64,000 nt of DNA from Planctomycetaceae bacterium (GTDB taxonomy: Bacteria; Planctomycetota; Planctomycetia; Pirellulales; Pirellulaceae): positions 62,001-126,000 of the forward strand of contig SXOA01000060.1 in NCBI GenBank assembly GCA_005778405.1. The letters are read 5' to 3'. Position numbers and translations under genes: made by a program. This document shows, piece after piece, positions 32,732 to 41,659 of the stretch. Positions within the stretch are counted from its first letter, which is position 1; each line of letters starts with the position of its first letter. The notes under the pieces are model-generated. The model had not been told where the DNA came from. It saw only the letters and a program-made list of their open reading frames with translations, and ran no database searches.

Positions 32732-34111
32732 TTAGAACAGCTCCAAGATCGGCTCACCCTTGCTCACTCGCTTGGCAAGGTCGTCGGGCATGCGGGTGGG
32801 GGCGCCGAGGGCGTGGTAGATGGTGGCTCCGAAGTTTTCGGGGGAGACCGGTTTGTCCTTGACGAAGGCTCCTTCTTTGTCGGAGGAGCCGTAGAGGGAG
32901 CCACCGCGGATGCCTCCGCCGGCCAATAACGCGGTGTAGGCGTTGGGCCAATGGCCGCGGCCTTTGTCGACGTTCTCGAATTTCGGGGTGCGGCCGAACT
33001 CGCCGACCATGATGACGAGCGTTTCTTCAAGCAGCCCTCGCTCGGAGAGATCGGACAGCAGTGTGCTCACCGCTTCGTCCACACGCGGCAGGGCGAAGTT
33101 GAGGCCGTAGGCGGAGTTGCCGTAGATATTGTCGTTGCCGGAGTAGAGGACGGCGTGCATGTCCCAGGTTTGCACGTTGCGGAAGGCTTCCCCCTCCGGG
33201 CAACCGCACCAGGCGGTCACGTTGACCATCCGCACGCCGGCTTCAATCAGACGGCGGGCCATCAGCAGGTTTTGGCCCAGCGGATGCCAACCGTACCGCT
33301 GGCGGATTTTGTCGGGCTCCCTCGAAAGGTCGAAGGCCTGGCGGGCTTCGGAGCCGGTGACGAGCTCCAGGGCCTTGGACTGGAAATCGCGGAGCGTGGA
33401 CGATGTCGCCGATTTACTCTGATCGACTTGCTGGAGCAGGCGAGAACGCTCGTAAAGCCGCCCGGTGGTGAGGCCGGGGGCGGGGTCAAAGCCTTTGAAC
33501 TGAAAATCCTTCTGCGACGGGTTTTCGAGATCCTTGCCAACCCGGAGCGGCGAATAGACGGAGCCGAGCGAGCCGCCGGTTTCGTAGCGGAGGCCGACGT
33601 CGCCGGCCAGGTTCTGCACCCAAACGTAGGACGGAATGTTTTTGACCGACGGCCGGAGCCGCGAGAGCATGGAGCCGAAGTAGGGGGTGTCGTCGGTGGT
33701 GCTATTGATCGAAGTGCCGGCGAGGCAGGTGTGCATGCCGTCGAAGTGGCCGCCGTTGCCGTGCGTCATGCTCCGGACCAGGCAGTACTTATCCGCCATC
33801 GCCGCGAGCTTCGGCAGCTTCTCGCTGATCTGGATGCCGGGGACGTTCGTCGGAATCGGCTGGTAGTAGCCGCGGATTTCACGGGGAGCATCGGGCTTGG
33901 GATCGAACGTGTCGTGATGCGGCCCGCCGCCGTATTGGACAATAAAGATGCAGGACTTAGCTTTGCCAGAGGTTTGACCGTAGGGAGCGGCTGATGCCTT
34001 CGACTGCAAAAGTTGCGGCAGCCCCATTCCCGTCATCGCCACGCCGCCCAGTTCCAACAGTCGGCGACGGCTGAGGGTGGAGTGACGGGAAGAGGAAGGG
34101 AGCGGACTCAT
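32732..34111 (-). CDS. Tat-exported DUF1501 protein (copy 1)
   Basis: This 459-residue protein has a twin-arginine signal (TLSRRRLLELGGVAMTGMG). The body is a DUF1501 domain of alkaline phosphatase/sulfatase-like fold, with FIVQYGGGPHHDTFDPKP near the start and LVIMVGEFGRTPKFENVD near the end. DUF1501 proteins are exported, and in planctomycetes they usually accompany DUF1549/DUF1553 cytochromes. No such partner lies beside this copy. AGGA eight bases before the ATG fixes the start. It converges with the large unknown gene, leaving only 15 bases between stops. Confidence 0.9.
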   Translation of the reverse strand: MSPLPSSSRHSTLSRRRLLELGGVAMTGMGLPQLLQSKASAAPYGQTSGKAKSCIFIVQYGGGPHHDTFDPKPDAPREIRGYYQPIPTNVPGIQISEKLPKLAAMADKYCLVRSMTHGNGGHFDGMHTCLAGTSINSTTDDTPYFGSMLSRLRPSVKNIPSYVWVQNLAGDVGLRYETGGSLGSVYSPLRVGKDLENPSQKDFQFKGFDPAPGLTTGRLYERSRLLQQVDQSKSATSSTLRDFQSKALELVTGSEARQAFDLSREPDKIRQRYGWHPLGQNLLMARRLIEAGVRMVNVTAWCGCPEGEAFRNVQTWDMHAVLYSGNDNIYGNSAYGLNFALPRVDEAVSTLLSDLSERGLLEETLVIMVGEFGRTPKFENVDKGRGHWPNAYTALLAGGGIRGGSLYGSSDKEGAFVKDKPVSPENFGATIYHALGAPTRMPDDLAKRVSKGEPILELF

Positions 34112-34274
34112 AATCACAATCCTAATTTATTCCTAAAAGGATCAAATCCGTTCCTTGCAGGCGAACACGGTGTATTCATCGTACAATCATACCGGACGCA
34201 ACCTCAACCACAAATCTGAGACAAAGCAAAAGCACGAGAAACCGAAAATGAATGCCAAAACGAAGGGGCAATCC

Positions 34275-35570
34275 ATGAGTTGGAACCACGAAGACACCAA
34301 GACACGAAGATCCAAAATAACACTTTCTTCTTCCTTCCTTCGTGTCTTCGTGTCTTCGTGGTTACTTTCCGCTTCCCTGTGCGTTTTCGCCGCGGAGCCC
34401 GGCAAAATCCCCACCGTTGCTGTCATCACCACCGAGTGGCGGACGAATACCCACGCCGATGTCATCGCCGGGCGCTTAGTGGAAGGGTTCACGCTCGATG
34501 GTCAGGGAGAATTTCCAAAGCTCAAGCTCGTTTCCGCGTACGTCGATCAATTCTCGACAGGTGACAAAAGCCGCAACCTGGCGGAGAAGCACGGCTTCAA
34601 GATTTACGACTCAGTGGCTGGCGCTCTCACCCAAGGGACCGACAAGCTGGCCGTGGACGGCGTCATCATCGTCGCCGAGCACGGCACGTACCCGATGAGC
34701 CCGACGGGGCAGACGCAGTTTCCCAAGCGGCGATTCTGGGAGGAGACGATCAAGGTCTTCGAGAAGAGCGGACGTGTGGTTCCCGTCTTCAGCGACAAGC
34801 ACGTGGCCGATAACTGGAAGGACTGCGAATGGATTTTCGGCCAGACCCAGCGGCTGAAAATCCCTTTCATGGCCGGCTCGTCGCTCCCCTCCGCCTGGCG
34901 GGAACCCGCCACCGACATCAAGCGCGACCAGCCCCTTAAGGAAATCGTCGTCACCTCCTATCACACGCTCGACGCCTACGGCTTTCACGCATTGGAGGGG
35001 CTGCAATGCCTGGCGGAATGTCGGAAGGGGGGCGAGACCGGCATCAAGCAGGTCCGCTTCCTGGAAGGGGACGCCGTCTGGCAAGCCGGCGAGCGGGGGG
35101 AGTTCGACCTGAAGCTGCTCGATGCGGCCGTGACTCGTTTCCAGAACCATCCGGTTCCGGCGGGCAAGACGTTTCGCGAAGAGATCAAGAAGCCAAGTCT
35201 GATGCAACTCGAATATGTGAGCGGCCTTCGCGCCAGTGTCTTCACGATGGACGGCGGGTACGGCGACTTCGCCGGAGCCTGGAAATACGCCGATGGCACG
35301 GCGGACTCCACTCTGTTCCTGCTCCAAGAAGATCGCCCCTTCGCCCACTTCACCCATCTGCTCAAGGGAGCTGAGCAGATGATCCACACCGGCAAACCCG
35401 CCTGGCCCGCCGAGCGGACGCTGCTCACCAGCGGCATCCTCGACGCCATCCACATCAGCCGCAAAGAGAGCGGCCGCGTGGTCGCCACGCCCTATCTCAA
35501 CGTGAAGTACCAATCTGGCTGGACCTGGCAACAGCCGCCGCCGATGCCGAAAGGGAGAGCGACAGAGTGA
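34275..35570 (+). CDS. Exported unknown protein, paralog of 38645-39925
   Basis: This 431-residue protein has a Rossmann-like first half (TVAVITTEWRTNTHADV, DGVIIVAEHGTYP, RVVPVFSDKHVADNW) and a second half with KGGETGIKQVRFLEGDAVW and EYVSGLRASVFTMDGGYGDF. It is clearly homologous to the protein at 38645-39925 along its whole length. The layout recalls Gfo/Idh/MocA enzymes, but no nucleotide motif is clear. GAAGGGG upstream favours ATG 34275. Its N-terminal export signal (hydrophobic core FLRVFVSSWLLSASLCVFA) is encoded largely by an inverted DNA repeat. It is probably co-transcribed with the DUF1501 gene downstream. Confidence 0.75.
   Translation: MSWNHEDTKTRRSKITLSSSFLRVFVSSWLLSASLCVFAAEPGKIPTVAVITTEWRTNTHADVIAGRLVEGFTLDGQGEFPKLKLVSAYVDQFSTGDKSRNLAEKHGFKIYDSVAGALTQGTDKLAVDGVIIVAEHGTYPMSPTGQTQFPKRRFWEETIKVFEKSGRVVPVFSDKHVADNWKDCEWIFGQTQRLKIPFMAGSSLPSAWREPATDIKRDQPLKEIVVTSYHTLDAYGFHALEGLQCLAECRKGGETGIKQVRFLEGDAVWQAGERGEFDLKLLDAAVTRFQNHPVPAGKTFREEIKKPSLMQLEYVSGLRASVFTMDGGYGDFAGAWKYADGTADSTLFLLQEDRPFAHFTHLLKGAEQMIHTGKPAWPAERTLLTSGILDAIHISRKESGRVVATPYLNVKYQSGWTWQQPPPMPKGRATE
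34284..34363. repeat. Inverted repeat with triple sub-repeat arms (copy 2)
   Basis: The 26-nt arms at 34284-34309 and 34338-34363 are inverted copies with one mismatch, around a 28-nt spacer. The right arm reads CTTCGTGT, CTTCGTGT, CTTCGTGG. It lies wholly inside the coding sequence of the exported unknown protein and encodes residues of about 4-30, including most of the hydrophobic signal core. Confidence 0.9.
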
Positions 35571-35690
35571 CTGCCGGGGATTTATCGCTTTCGGCTTTTG
35601 TGGTCCCCGGATAGAATGAAACGTATCCCACCGATAGCGCCAGCTTGGCTGGTCCCCGCCTGACAACGAACTCCGTCCTACCATCTTTGC

Positions 35691-37097
35691 ATGTCCAACC
35701 GTACGTCTTTCCTTACTCGTCGCGAATTGCTCCGCACTGGTCTGGTTGGTTTTTCCAGCCTGAGCCTAGCGGAGCTGTTGCGTATTCGAGCGATGGCGGC
35801 TGCCGAGAAGCCCGCGGAAAAGACAGCGGTGATTTTGGTCTGGCTGCGAGGGGGCGGCAGTCATCTGGAGACGTTCGATCCCAAGCCGGATGCTCCGGCG
35901 GATTATCGCGGGCCGTATGGGCCGATCGATACCAACGTGCCGGGGATTCGCATTGGTGAATTGCTACCAAAGCTCTCCAAGCTCGCCGACAAGTACGCGC
36001 TCCTCCGTTCGGTGGCCCACACCGGCGGTGGGCATCCGTCCGGTTCGCTACAAATTCTAGCGGGAGATCCCGATCCGCAGGACAAGATCAAGCCGGTCTT
36101 TCCGGACTGGATGTCGGTCGTCAGCTATCTGCGGCGAGACCCCAACCGGGCGCTCCCGAACTACGTCGCGGTCAATCCGGTGGACAACTACGACAGCTTC
36201 ACCATTGCCGGGCCGACCTATGTCGGTCCCGCCTATGAGCCGTTTAAGGTGACGGGGGATCCGAACAGCCCGAGCTTCGAGATTCCCAACATTGGTGCCG
36301 GCAGCGATCGGCAGAGCAGCCTTTCGCGGCGCATGAGGCTCAAGAGTTCGCTCGACCAGTTACGGCGGCAGGTGGATGCGTCTGGGATTATCCAAGCGGC
36401 TGATTCGTTTGAAGCCCAGGCCCTCAACCTGCTCACCAGCCCCGCGGCCCGGGCGGCGTTCGATCTGTCCAAAGAAGATGACAAGCTGCGGGACCGTTAC
36501 GGCCGTCATCAGTGGGGCCAGCAATGCTTGCTCGCCCGCCGGCTGGTGGAGGCCGGGGTGGACGTGGTGACGACGGAGTTCGACGGCCCGCTGTGCGGCC
36601 GCGTGCAGAACTGGGACGACCACTCCGTCAATCAGCACGTCTTCGACGCTTACAAATTCCGCTCGCCGACGTTTGACCAATCCGTCTCCGCCCTGATTGA
36701 AGACGTCTACCAGCGCGGTCTCGACAAGCGGGTTCTCGTCATCGTCACCGGCGAGTTCGGCCGCACGCCGCGAATCTCGTATGTCGCTTCGAGCGGCGGC
36801 GGAGTCGCCAGCGGCGAAGCCGGCGTCATCCAGCCGGGACGAGACCATTGGCCGCGGGCCAATAGCATGCTCTTTGCCGGCGGTGGCATTCGGACCGGCC
36901 AAGTCATTGGGGCGACCGACGCGCGTGGCGAAGACCCGATCGAACGGCGAGTCGGTCCCGGCGATTTCCTGGCCACCATCTACCGCCACCTCGGCATCGA
37001 TTACCGCCGCGTCGCCATTCCCAATTTCGCCGGCCGCCCCGTCCCGATTGTCAGCGAAGGGGAGGCCATCGCGGAGTTGGCGGGGACCAAAAGCTGA
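35691..37097 (+). CDS. Tat-exported DUF1501 protein (copy 2)
   Basis: This 468-residue protein has the Tat motif FLTRRELLRTGLVGFSSLS. Its DUF1501 body contains VILVWLRGGGSHLETFDPK, ALLRSVAHTGGGHPSGSLQ and LVIVTGEFGRTPRISYV. It is diverged from the other two copies. It is followed four bases later by the M81 gene, so the two are almost certainly one transcript. A weak stem (CCGGGGA at 35576-35582 with TCCCCGG at 35604-35610) lies in the preceding gap. The role is probably in the periplasm or at the surface, with activity undetermined. Confidence 0.9.
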   Translation: MSNRTSFLTRRELLRTGLVGFSSLSLAELLRIRAMAAAEKPAEKTAVILVWLRGGGSHLETFDPKPDAPADYRGPYGPIDTNVPGIRIGELLPKLSKLADKYALLRSVAHTGGGHPSGSLQILAGDPDPQDKIKPVFPDWMSVVSYLRRDPNRALPNYVAVNPVDNYDSFTIAGPTYVGPAYEPFKVTGDPNSPSFEIPNIGAGSDRQSSLSRRMRLKSSLDQLRRQVDASGIIQAADSFEAQALNLLTSPAARAAFDLSKEDDKLRDRYGRHQWGQQCLLARRLVEAGVDVVTTEFDGPLCGRVQNWDDHSVNQHVFDAYKFRSPTFDQSVSALIEDVYQRGLDKRVLVIVTGEFGRTPRISYVASSGGGVASGEAGVIQPGRDHWPRANSMLFAGGGIRTGQVIGATDARGEDPIERRVGPGDFLATIYRHLGIDYRRVAIPNFAGRPVPIVSEGEAIAELAGTKS

Positions 37098-37101
37098 GAA
37101 C

Positions 37102-38595
37102 ATGCCCAAAATCCTCATCGCCGAATGCAAGCAGGAAGTCTCCACTTTCAACCCGGTGCTGAGCCGCTATGCCGATTTCAATATCTCGTTCGGCCAGGAG
37201 TTGATTGACTACCACCGCACAGTGCGGAACGAAGTCGGCGGCGCGCTGTCGGTGTTGGACAGGCAGCCGAACCTCGAACTGATTCCCACCTACAGTGCCA
37301 AGGCGATTACCTCGGCCGGAACATTGGCTGCTGAGGACTTTGCCCGGATTGCGAAAGAGTTTTTGGAAGCTCTGCGGCAATTGCCGCCAGTGGATGGCGT
37401 CTACTTCTCCATGCATGGAGCAATGGGGGCGCAGGGGGAGGATGATCCGGAAGGATATTTGCTGCAAGAGGCCCGTAAGATTCTCGGCGAGCGGGTGCCG
37501 ATGGTGGTGTCGCTCGATTTGCACGGCATTCTGACCGATCGGATGTTACTTCATGCCGACGCCATTGTGGCGTATCACACCTATCCGCACGTCGATTTCT
37601 TCGAGACCGGCGAACGAGCCGCCCGGTTGCTGCTGCGGATCATGGCTGGGGAAGTAAGACCGGTGACGGCGCGGGTGGAGATTCCGGCGCTGGTTCGCGG
37701 CGACGAACTGATTACGGCAACGGGACTGTTTGGCGAATCGATTCGCGCCGCCCAGGCAATTGAGGCGAGTCCTGGTGGACTGTCCGCCGGCATGTTCATT
37801 GGCAATCCTTTTACCGACGTGCTGGATCTGCGGACCAATGCCTTTGTTGTGACGGACGGCGACGAAGCACGGGCTCGGCGCGAAGCGGAACAGATGGCGG
37901 CGGGTTTCTGGAAACATCGGGAGAAGATGCAAGTGCCACTGACGAGTCTGCGAGATGCCGTGGCGCTGGCCAAAGATACCCGAGGCACTGCGGTACTGGT
38001 GGATGCCGCCGATGCCACGAGTTCAGGTGCGTCGGGCGACAGCAACGCAATTCTCCGCGAGCTGGTCGCCCAGGATTATCGCGGCCGGGCGCTGCTGCCG
38101 ATTGTGGACTCAGCGGCAGTGAAAGATGCCTTTGCCGCGGGAGTCGGTGGCGGGGTCACCACAACGGTCGGCGGTGAACTCGACCGGAAGCGGTTCATTC
38201 CGCATCTCATTCAAGCAAAAGTGCTATTGCTTTCCGATGGCCGATTCCGCAGCGAGTCCTACGGCGAAATATGGTACTCCGGGGATACCGCGGTCCTCGA
38301 AGCAGACAACATCACGCTCGTCGTCACCAGCCGGTCCGTCAGCTTGTACGACCGCTCGCTGTTCTACGCTCACGGTCAAGACCCAAAGAAGTTTGACCTC
38401 GTGGTGGTCAAGTCACCCCACTGCCAACAGCACATGTTTGCCGCTTGGTGCGGTCGGCTGATTAACGTGGATGCTCCCGGATCCACCAGCGCCAACCTGC
38501 AAAGCCTCGGCCACACCCGCTGCCGCCGACCGATTTTTCCGCTGGATGCCGGAGTCGAATTTGTTCCCAAGGCGGATGTATTTCGGCGCGGCTAG
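37102..38595 (+). CDS. M81 family metallopeptidase (MlrC-like, copy 2)
   Basis: This 497-residue protein has the zinc triad D139, H141 (SLDLHGI) and H163 (YHTYPHVDFFETG) with the MlrC spacing intact. The C-terminal domain carries VDAADATSSGASGDS. It has no signal, so it is cytoplasmic, although both flanking genes encode exported proteins. It starts four bases after the DUF1501 stop and ends 49 bases before the next exported unknown. It is a diverged relative of the M81 protein at 17162-18712. The substrate is unknown. By context it processes a small molecule handled by the exported neighbours. Confidence 0.9.
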   Translation: MPKILIAECKQEVSTFNPVLSRYADFNISFGQELIDYHRTVRNEVGGALSVLDRQPNLELIPTYSAKAITSAGTLAAEDFARIAKEFLEALRQLPPVDGVYFSMHGAMGAQGEDDPEGYLLQEARKILGERVPMVVSLDLHGILTDRMLLHADAIVAYHTYPHVDFFETGERAARLLLRIMAGEVRPVTARVEIPALVRGDELITATGLFGESIRAAQAIEASPGGLSAGMFIGNPFTDVLDLRTNAFVVTDGDEARARREAEQMAAGFWKHREKMQVPLTSLRDAVALAKDTRGTAVLVDAADATSSGASGDSNAILRELVAQDYRGRALLPIVDSAAVKDAFAAGVGGGVTTTVGGELDRKRFIPHLIQAKVLLLSDGRFRSESYGEIWYSGDTAVLEADNITLVVTSRSVSLYDRSLFYAHGQDPKKFDLVVVKSPHCQQHMFAAWCGRLINVDAPGSTSANLQSLGHTRCRRPIFPLDAGVEFVPKADVFRRG

Positions 38596-38644
38596 AGACT
38601 ATCTTTCAGTCTGCTTGCCTCCCATCCCGCCTGGAGACTCCCTC

Positions 38645-39925
38645 ATGCTCGACCGCCGCGATTTTCTCGTTGCCGGTGCCGCGACTGCCGCCGGCTTTGC
38701 TTTCTCTCCCTTCGCTCGTGGCCAAGAGCCGGCGAAGGAAGGCCGTAAGAAAATAGCGGTGGTAACGACCCTTTGGAATTACCGTTCTCATGCCTGGCAC
38801 ATGGCCGAGCGATTCCTAGGTGGTTATCCGCTCAAGGGAAAGTGGCACCGCCCGCCGTTTGATGTTGTTTCAGCTTATGTCGATCAAAAGCCCGAAGGGG
38901 ACCTGAGCGCGAAGCGGGCAGCGGAATCTGGGTTCAAGATCTACGGCACCGTGGCCGAAGCTCTCAGGAACGGCGGCGACAAACTGGCCGTGGATGCGGT
39001 GCTGCTCATCGGCGAGCATGGCAACTATCCGCTTAGCGAAATCGGTCAGAAGAAATATCCCCGCTATGAGCTGTTTCAGGAGATCGTCAAAGTTTTTGAG
39101 AAGGACGGCCGGACCACGCCGGTTTTCAACGACAAGCATCTTTCCTGGAACTTCGAGTGGGCCAAGAAGATGGTCGAGCAATCGAAGCAACTCGGCTTTC
39201 CGTTCCTCGCCGGCTCTTCGTTGCCTGTGACCTGGCGGATGCCGGCCATCGACATGCCGCTGGGGGCGGAGGTGGAGGAGATTGTCGTCGTGGCGATGGG
39301 GAATGTGGACATCTACGACTTCCACGCCCTGGAAACGCTGCAATGCATGGCGGAGCGGCGAAAGGGGGGCGAGACGGGAGTTGTCAGCATGCATGCTCTC
39401 CGCGGCGCGCCTGTGTGGGACGCGATGAAGACCGGCTCCTGGAAAGCGGGCGGCTGGAATCCCAAGTTGTTCGAAGCCTGCCTCTCCCGCAGTCACACTC
39501 TGGCGCAGGCTGAGAGTTACAGCCATCGCTATCCCACGGTGAAACAGATGCAGGAGTGGGTCAAAGAGCCGATTGCCTACCGCTTTGAATACGCCGACGG
39601 TCTGAAAGCAACCATGCTGCTGATGAACGGTCTGGTGGACGACTTCAACTTCGCCGCCCGACTGAAAGGAGAGAAGGAGCCACTCTCCACGTTGTTCCAG
39701 CTCCCGCCGAACCCCAACGTCGTCTATTCCGCCGGCCTCATGTCCAAGGCGGAAGAGATGTTCACAACCGGCAAGGCGCCGTATCCCGTGGAACGGACCT
39801 TGCTTACCAGCGGGCTCGTCTCGGCCGGGATGACGTCACTCTTTGAGGGGCAGAAGAAGATTGAAACGCCGCACCTGGCGGTGAAATATCAGCCGGCGAA
39901 GGAGTCGCAGTTTTTCAGGGAATAA
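38645..39925 (+). CDS. Tat-exported unknown protein, paralog of 34275-35570
   Basis: This 426-residue protein has a Tat signal (LDRRDFLVAGAATAAGFAF). Homology with 34275-35570 is evident: VVSAYVDQKPEGDLSAKRA against VSAYVDQFSTGDKSRNLA, and DFHALETLQCMAERRKGGET against FHALEGLQCLAECRKGGET. The start is set at the Tat signal. An open frame reaches further upstream into the M81 gene but in a different frame. The two paralogs use different export routes by signal type (Sec-like against Tat). The function is unknown, and the fold may be Rossmann-like. Confidence 0.8.
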   Translation: MLDRRDFLVAGAATAAGFAFSPFARGQEPAKEGRKKIAVVTTLWNYRSHAWHMAERFLGGYPLKGKWHRPPFDVVSAYVDQKPEGDLSAKRAAESGFKIYGTVAEALRNGGDKLAVDAVLLIGEHGNYPLSEIGQKKYPRYELFQEIVKVFEKDGRTTPVFNDKHLSWNFEWAKKMVEQSKQLGFPFLAGSSLPVTWRMPAIDMPLGAEVEEIVVVAMGNVDIYDFHALETLQCMAERRKGGETGVVSMHALRGAPVWDAMKTGSWKAGGWNPKLFEACLSRSHTLAQAESYSHRYPTVKQMQEWVKEPIAYRFEYADGLKATMLLMNGLVDDFNFAARLKGEKEPLSTLFQLPPNPNVVYSAGLMSKAEEMFTTGKAPYPVERTLLTSGLVSAGMTSLFEGQKKIETPHLAVKYQPAKESQFFRE

Positions 39926-40082
39926 GATACGTCGTAGGGGTGCAATGTCAAACCACTCAATCCGCACAAGCGGAAGTGGATCTGCGTCAATCGCCAACAC
40001 TTCTTCCCGATTGTGAGCTACGGTTTCACTGGAACGATGAACCAGACCTCGGCGCCCGCCGAGCTCATCCCAGGAGCCGCAC

Positions 40083-40598
40083 ATGAAACATCCGAAACAA
40101 CGTCAAAGTATTTTTATCGACCGACCCGTTCAATTGGCCCTATTGTTTCGCGCCGTGCTGTACCTGGCGGTGAGCCTGATGGCCCAGTTGCTCATGGTGT
40201 TCTTTTTTGCCTTCATTACCTCACCTCCGGATGACTTCTTCGCCAATGCGCCAAAATTATGGTGGTATTTGCAGCTTTCGCTGCTGGCCTGGGTGGTGCT
40301 GATCCCGATTATCCTGCTGGATCTCCTGAAGCTGAGCCACCGCTGGGTCGGTCCGATCTTTCGGCTGCAAACCTCCCTGCACGCCCTCGGTCAGGGTGAA
40401 AAGATTCCCCCTGTGCGATTTCGAGACGGCGACTTTTGGCCAAAACTCGCCGGTGACCTCAACATGGTGGCCGCGAAACTGGAATGTCAAAGTGAAATCG
40501 CCCCCGAAGGGTCAGTAGTCAGCGAGTCCCTTCCTGCCACAAATGTGCGTGAGGCCGTGCATCGGCCGGAATCCAGCCCGACTTCCGCGGCAATTTGA
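40083..40598 (+). CDS. Inner-membrane protein with HAMP-like segment
   Basis: This 171-residue protein has two transmembrane helices (about 20-46 and 62-85). A short amphipathic region follows (RLQTSLHALGQGEKIPPVRF), resembling HAMP-like or similar signalling linkers in planctomycetes. The C-terminal 50 residues are polar. AGGAG upstream supports the ATG. It lies just upstream of the Tad-like pilin genes on the same strand and may belong to that unit. Confidence 0.75.
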   Translation: MKHPKQRQSIFIDRPVQLALLFRAVLYLAVSLMAQLLMVFFFAFITSPPDDFFANAPKLWWYLQLSLLAWVVLIPIILLDLLKLSHRWVGPIFRLQTSLHALGQGEKIPPVRFRDGDFWPKLAGDLNMVAAKLECQSEIAPEGSVVSESLPATNVREAVHRPESSPTSAAI

Positions 40599-40675
40599 CG
40601 ATTCGGATTTTGTGACCTACGGTTCCCATTGGGAGCTGCTCTTGGTGGTTTATTGCGAATCGTCGGAATGATGTC

Positions 40676-41137
40676 ATGAGATACCTACCACGACTTTCGC
40701 GAAACGGATCATCGCCGCGCGGACTCCGAAACCAGAAGCGAGGGGCGGCAGTGGTGGAGTTGGCAGTCCTTCTCCCTTTGCTGATTCTCCTGTTTGTGAT
40801 CGCCGTGGACTTCGCCCGGGTTTTCTACTTCTCGGTGACCCTGACGAACTGTGCCCGGGCCGGCGCGATGTATGCCAGCGACCCGACCGTTAGCTCTGAG
40901 TCCCCCTTCGCCAGCACTCAAGCAGCCGCCCTGGCCGACGCCACCAACCTCAGCCCCGCGCCAACCATTAGCACTGTCAGCGGATCAGACTCAGCCGGCC
41001 GCCCCTACGTGGAAGTCACAGCCGCTTATACGTTTCAAACGATCACCGGCTTTCCTGGCGTCCCTAACCAAGTGAACCTCACGCGTAAAGTGCGGATGAA
41101 CGTCTGTGCGAGTTCCCCAAACACCAGCGGGAGCTAG
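40676..41137 (+). CDS. TadE-like minor pilin (copy 1)
   Basis: This 153-residue protein has a basic N-terminus, then a single helix (VVELAVLLPLLILLFVIAVDFARV) with the pilin-like Glu at the start of the hydrophobic run, as in TadE/TadG. The rest is an extracytoplasmic beta-rich domain. TadE family proteins are minor pseudopilins of tight-adherence (Flp) pili. The start ATG 40676 follows closely on other out-of-frame ATGs. It forms a three-gene unit with the next two genes. Confidence 0.85.
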   Translation: MRYLPRLSRNGSSPRGLRNQKRGAAVVELAVLLPLLILLFVIAVDFARVFYFSVTLTNCARAGAMYASDPTVSSESPFASTQAAALADATNLSPAPTISTVSGSDSAGRPYVEVTAAYTFQTITGFPGVPNQVNLTRKVRMNVCASSPNTSGS

Positions 41138-41165
41138 TCAACGATTCGCGACAAAGGATCCTCTC

Positions 41166-41618
41166 ATGCGCCATCGAATTCACCATCCACGCCGCGGCGC
41201 GACGGCAGTTGAATTTGCCATATGCTGCCCGATCGTTTTTATCCTGATTTTTTCCACGATCGTGGGAGCCCTGGGGGTATTCCGCTATCAGCAGACGGCC
41301 GAACTGGCCAGGGAAGGGGCTCGTTGGGCCTGCGTCCATGGGGGCCAATACGCGGAAGAAACGGGCAATCCCGCCGCCACCGCCGCGGATGTCTACACCA
41401 AGGCCATCCAGCCGAGCGCCACGGCAATGGACCTGAGCAAGCTGACCTACCAGGTGACCTGGGATGCGAGCAATATGCCCCTCGACGCCAGCGGGGGTTA
41501 CGGAACGCCTGTGGGAAACACAGTTTCGGTGACGGTAACCTACCAGTGGTTTCCGGAGGTCTATTTGATCGGCCCCTATAACCTTTCAAGCACGTCTACT
41601 GCCCAGATGATTTACTGA
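41166..41618 (+). CDS. TadE-like minor pilin (copy 2)
   Basis: This 150-residue protein contains RRGATAVEFAICCPIVFILI, a typical TadE N-terminus with Glu in the hydrophobic segment, then a helix of about 25 residues and a soluble domain (YQQTAELAREGARWACVHG). AAGGA before the ATG supports the start. It is separated by 28 bases from the upstream pilin gene and 41 bases from the downstream one. It is probably processed by a prepilin peptidase encoded elsewhere. Confidence 0.87.
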   Translation: MRHRIHHPRRGATAVEFAICCPIVFILIFSTIVGALGVFRYQQTAELAREGARWACVHGGQYAEETGNPAATAADVYTKAIQPSATAMDLSKLTYQVTWDASNMPLDASGGYGTPVGNTVSVTVTYQWFPEVYLIGPYNLSSTSTAQMIY

Positions 41619-41659
41619 GGATTTGAACCTGGGTCGCAATCAACTTTGGAGAATGCATC

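Noticed and set aside
35576-35610. Weak hairpin after the exported unknown gene
   Set aside because: It has only seven base pairs with a 21-base loop and no T-run, so it is not called as a terminator.
36697-37101. N-terminal extension of the M81 protein (in-frame, 135 codons)
   Set aside because: It lies within the DUF1501 gene in another frame, and the M81 family begins at the Met at 37102.
41605-41630. Minus-strand GGTTCAAATCC resembling a tRNA T-loop
   Set aside because: The flanking bases do not form the T-stem, acceptor stem or anticodon arm, and the site overlaps the end of a pilin gene.
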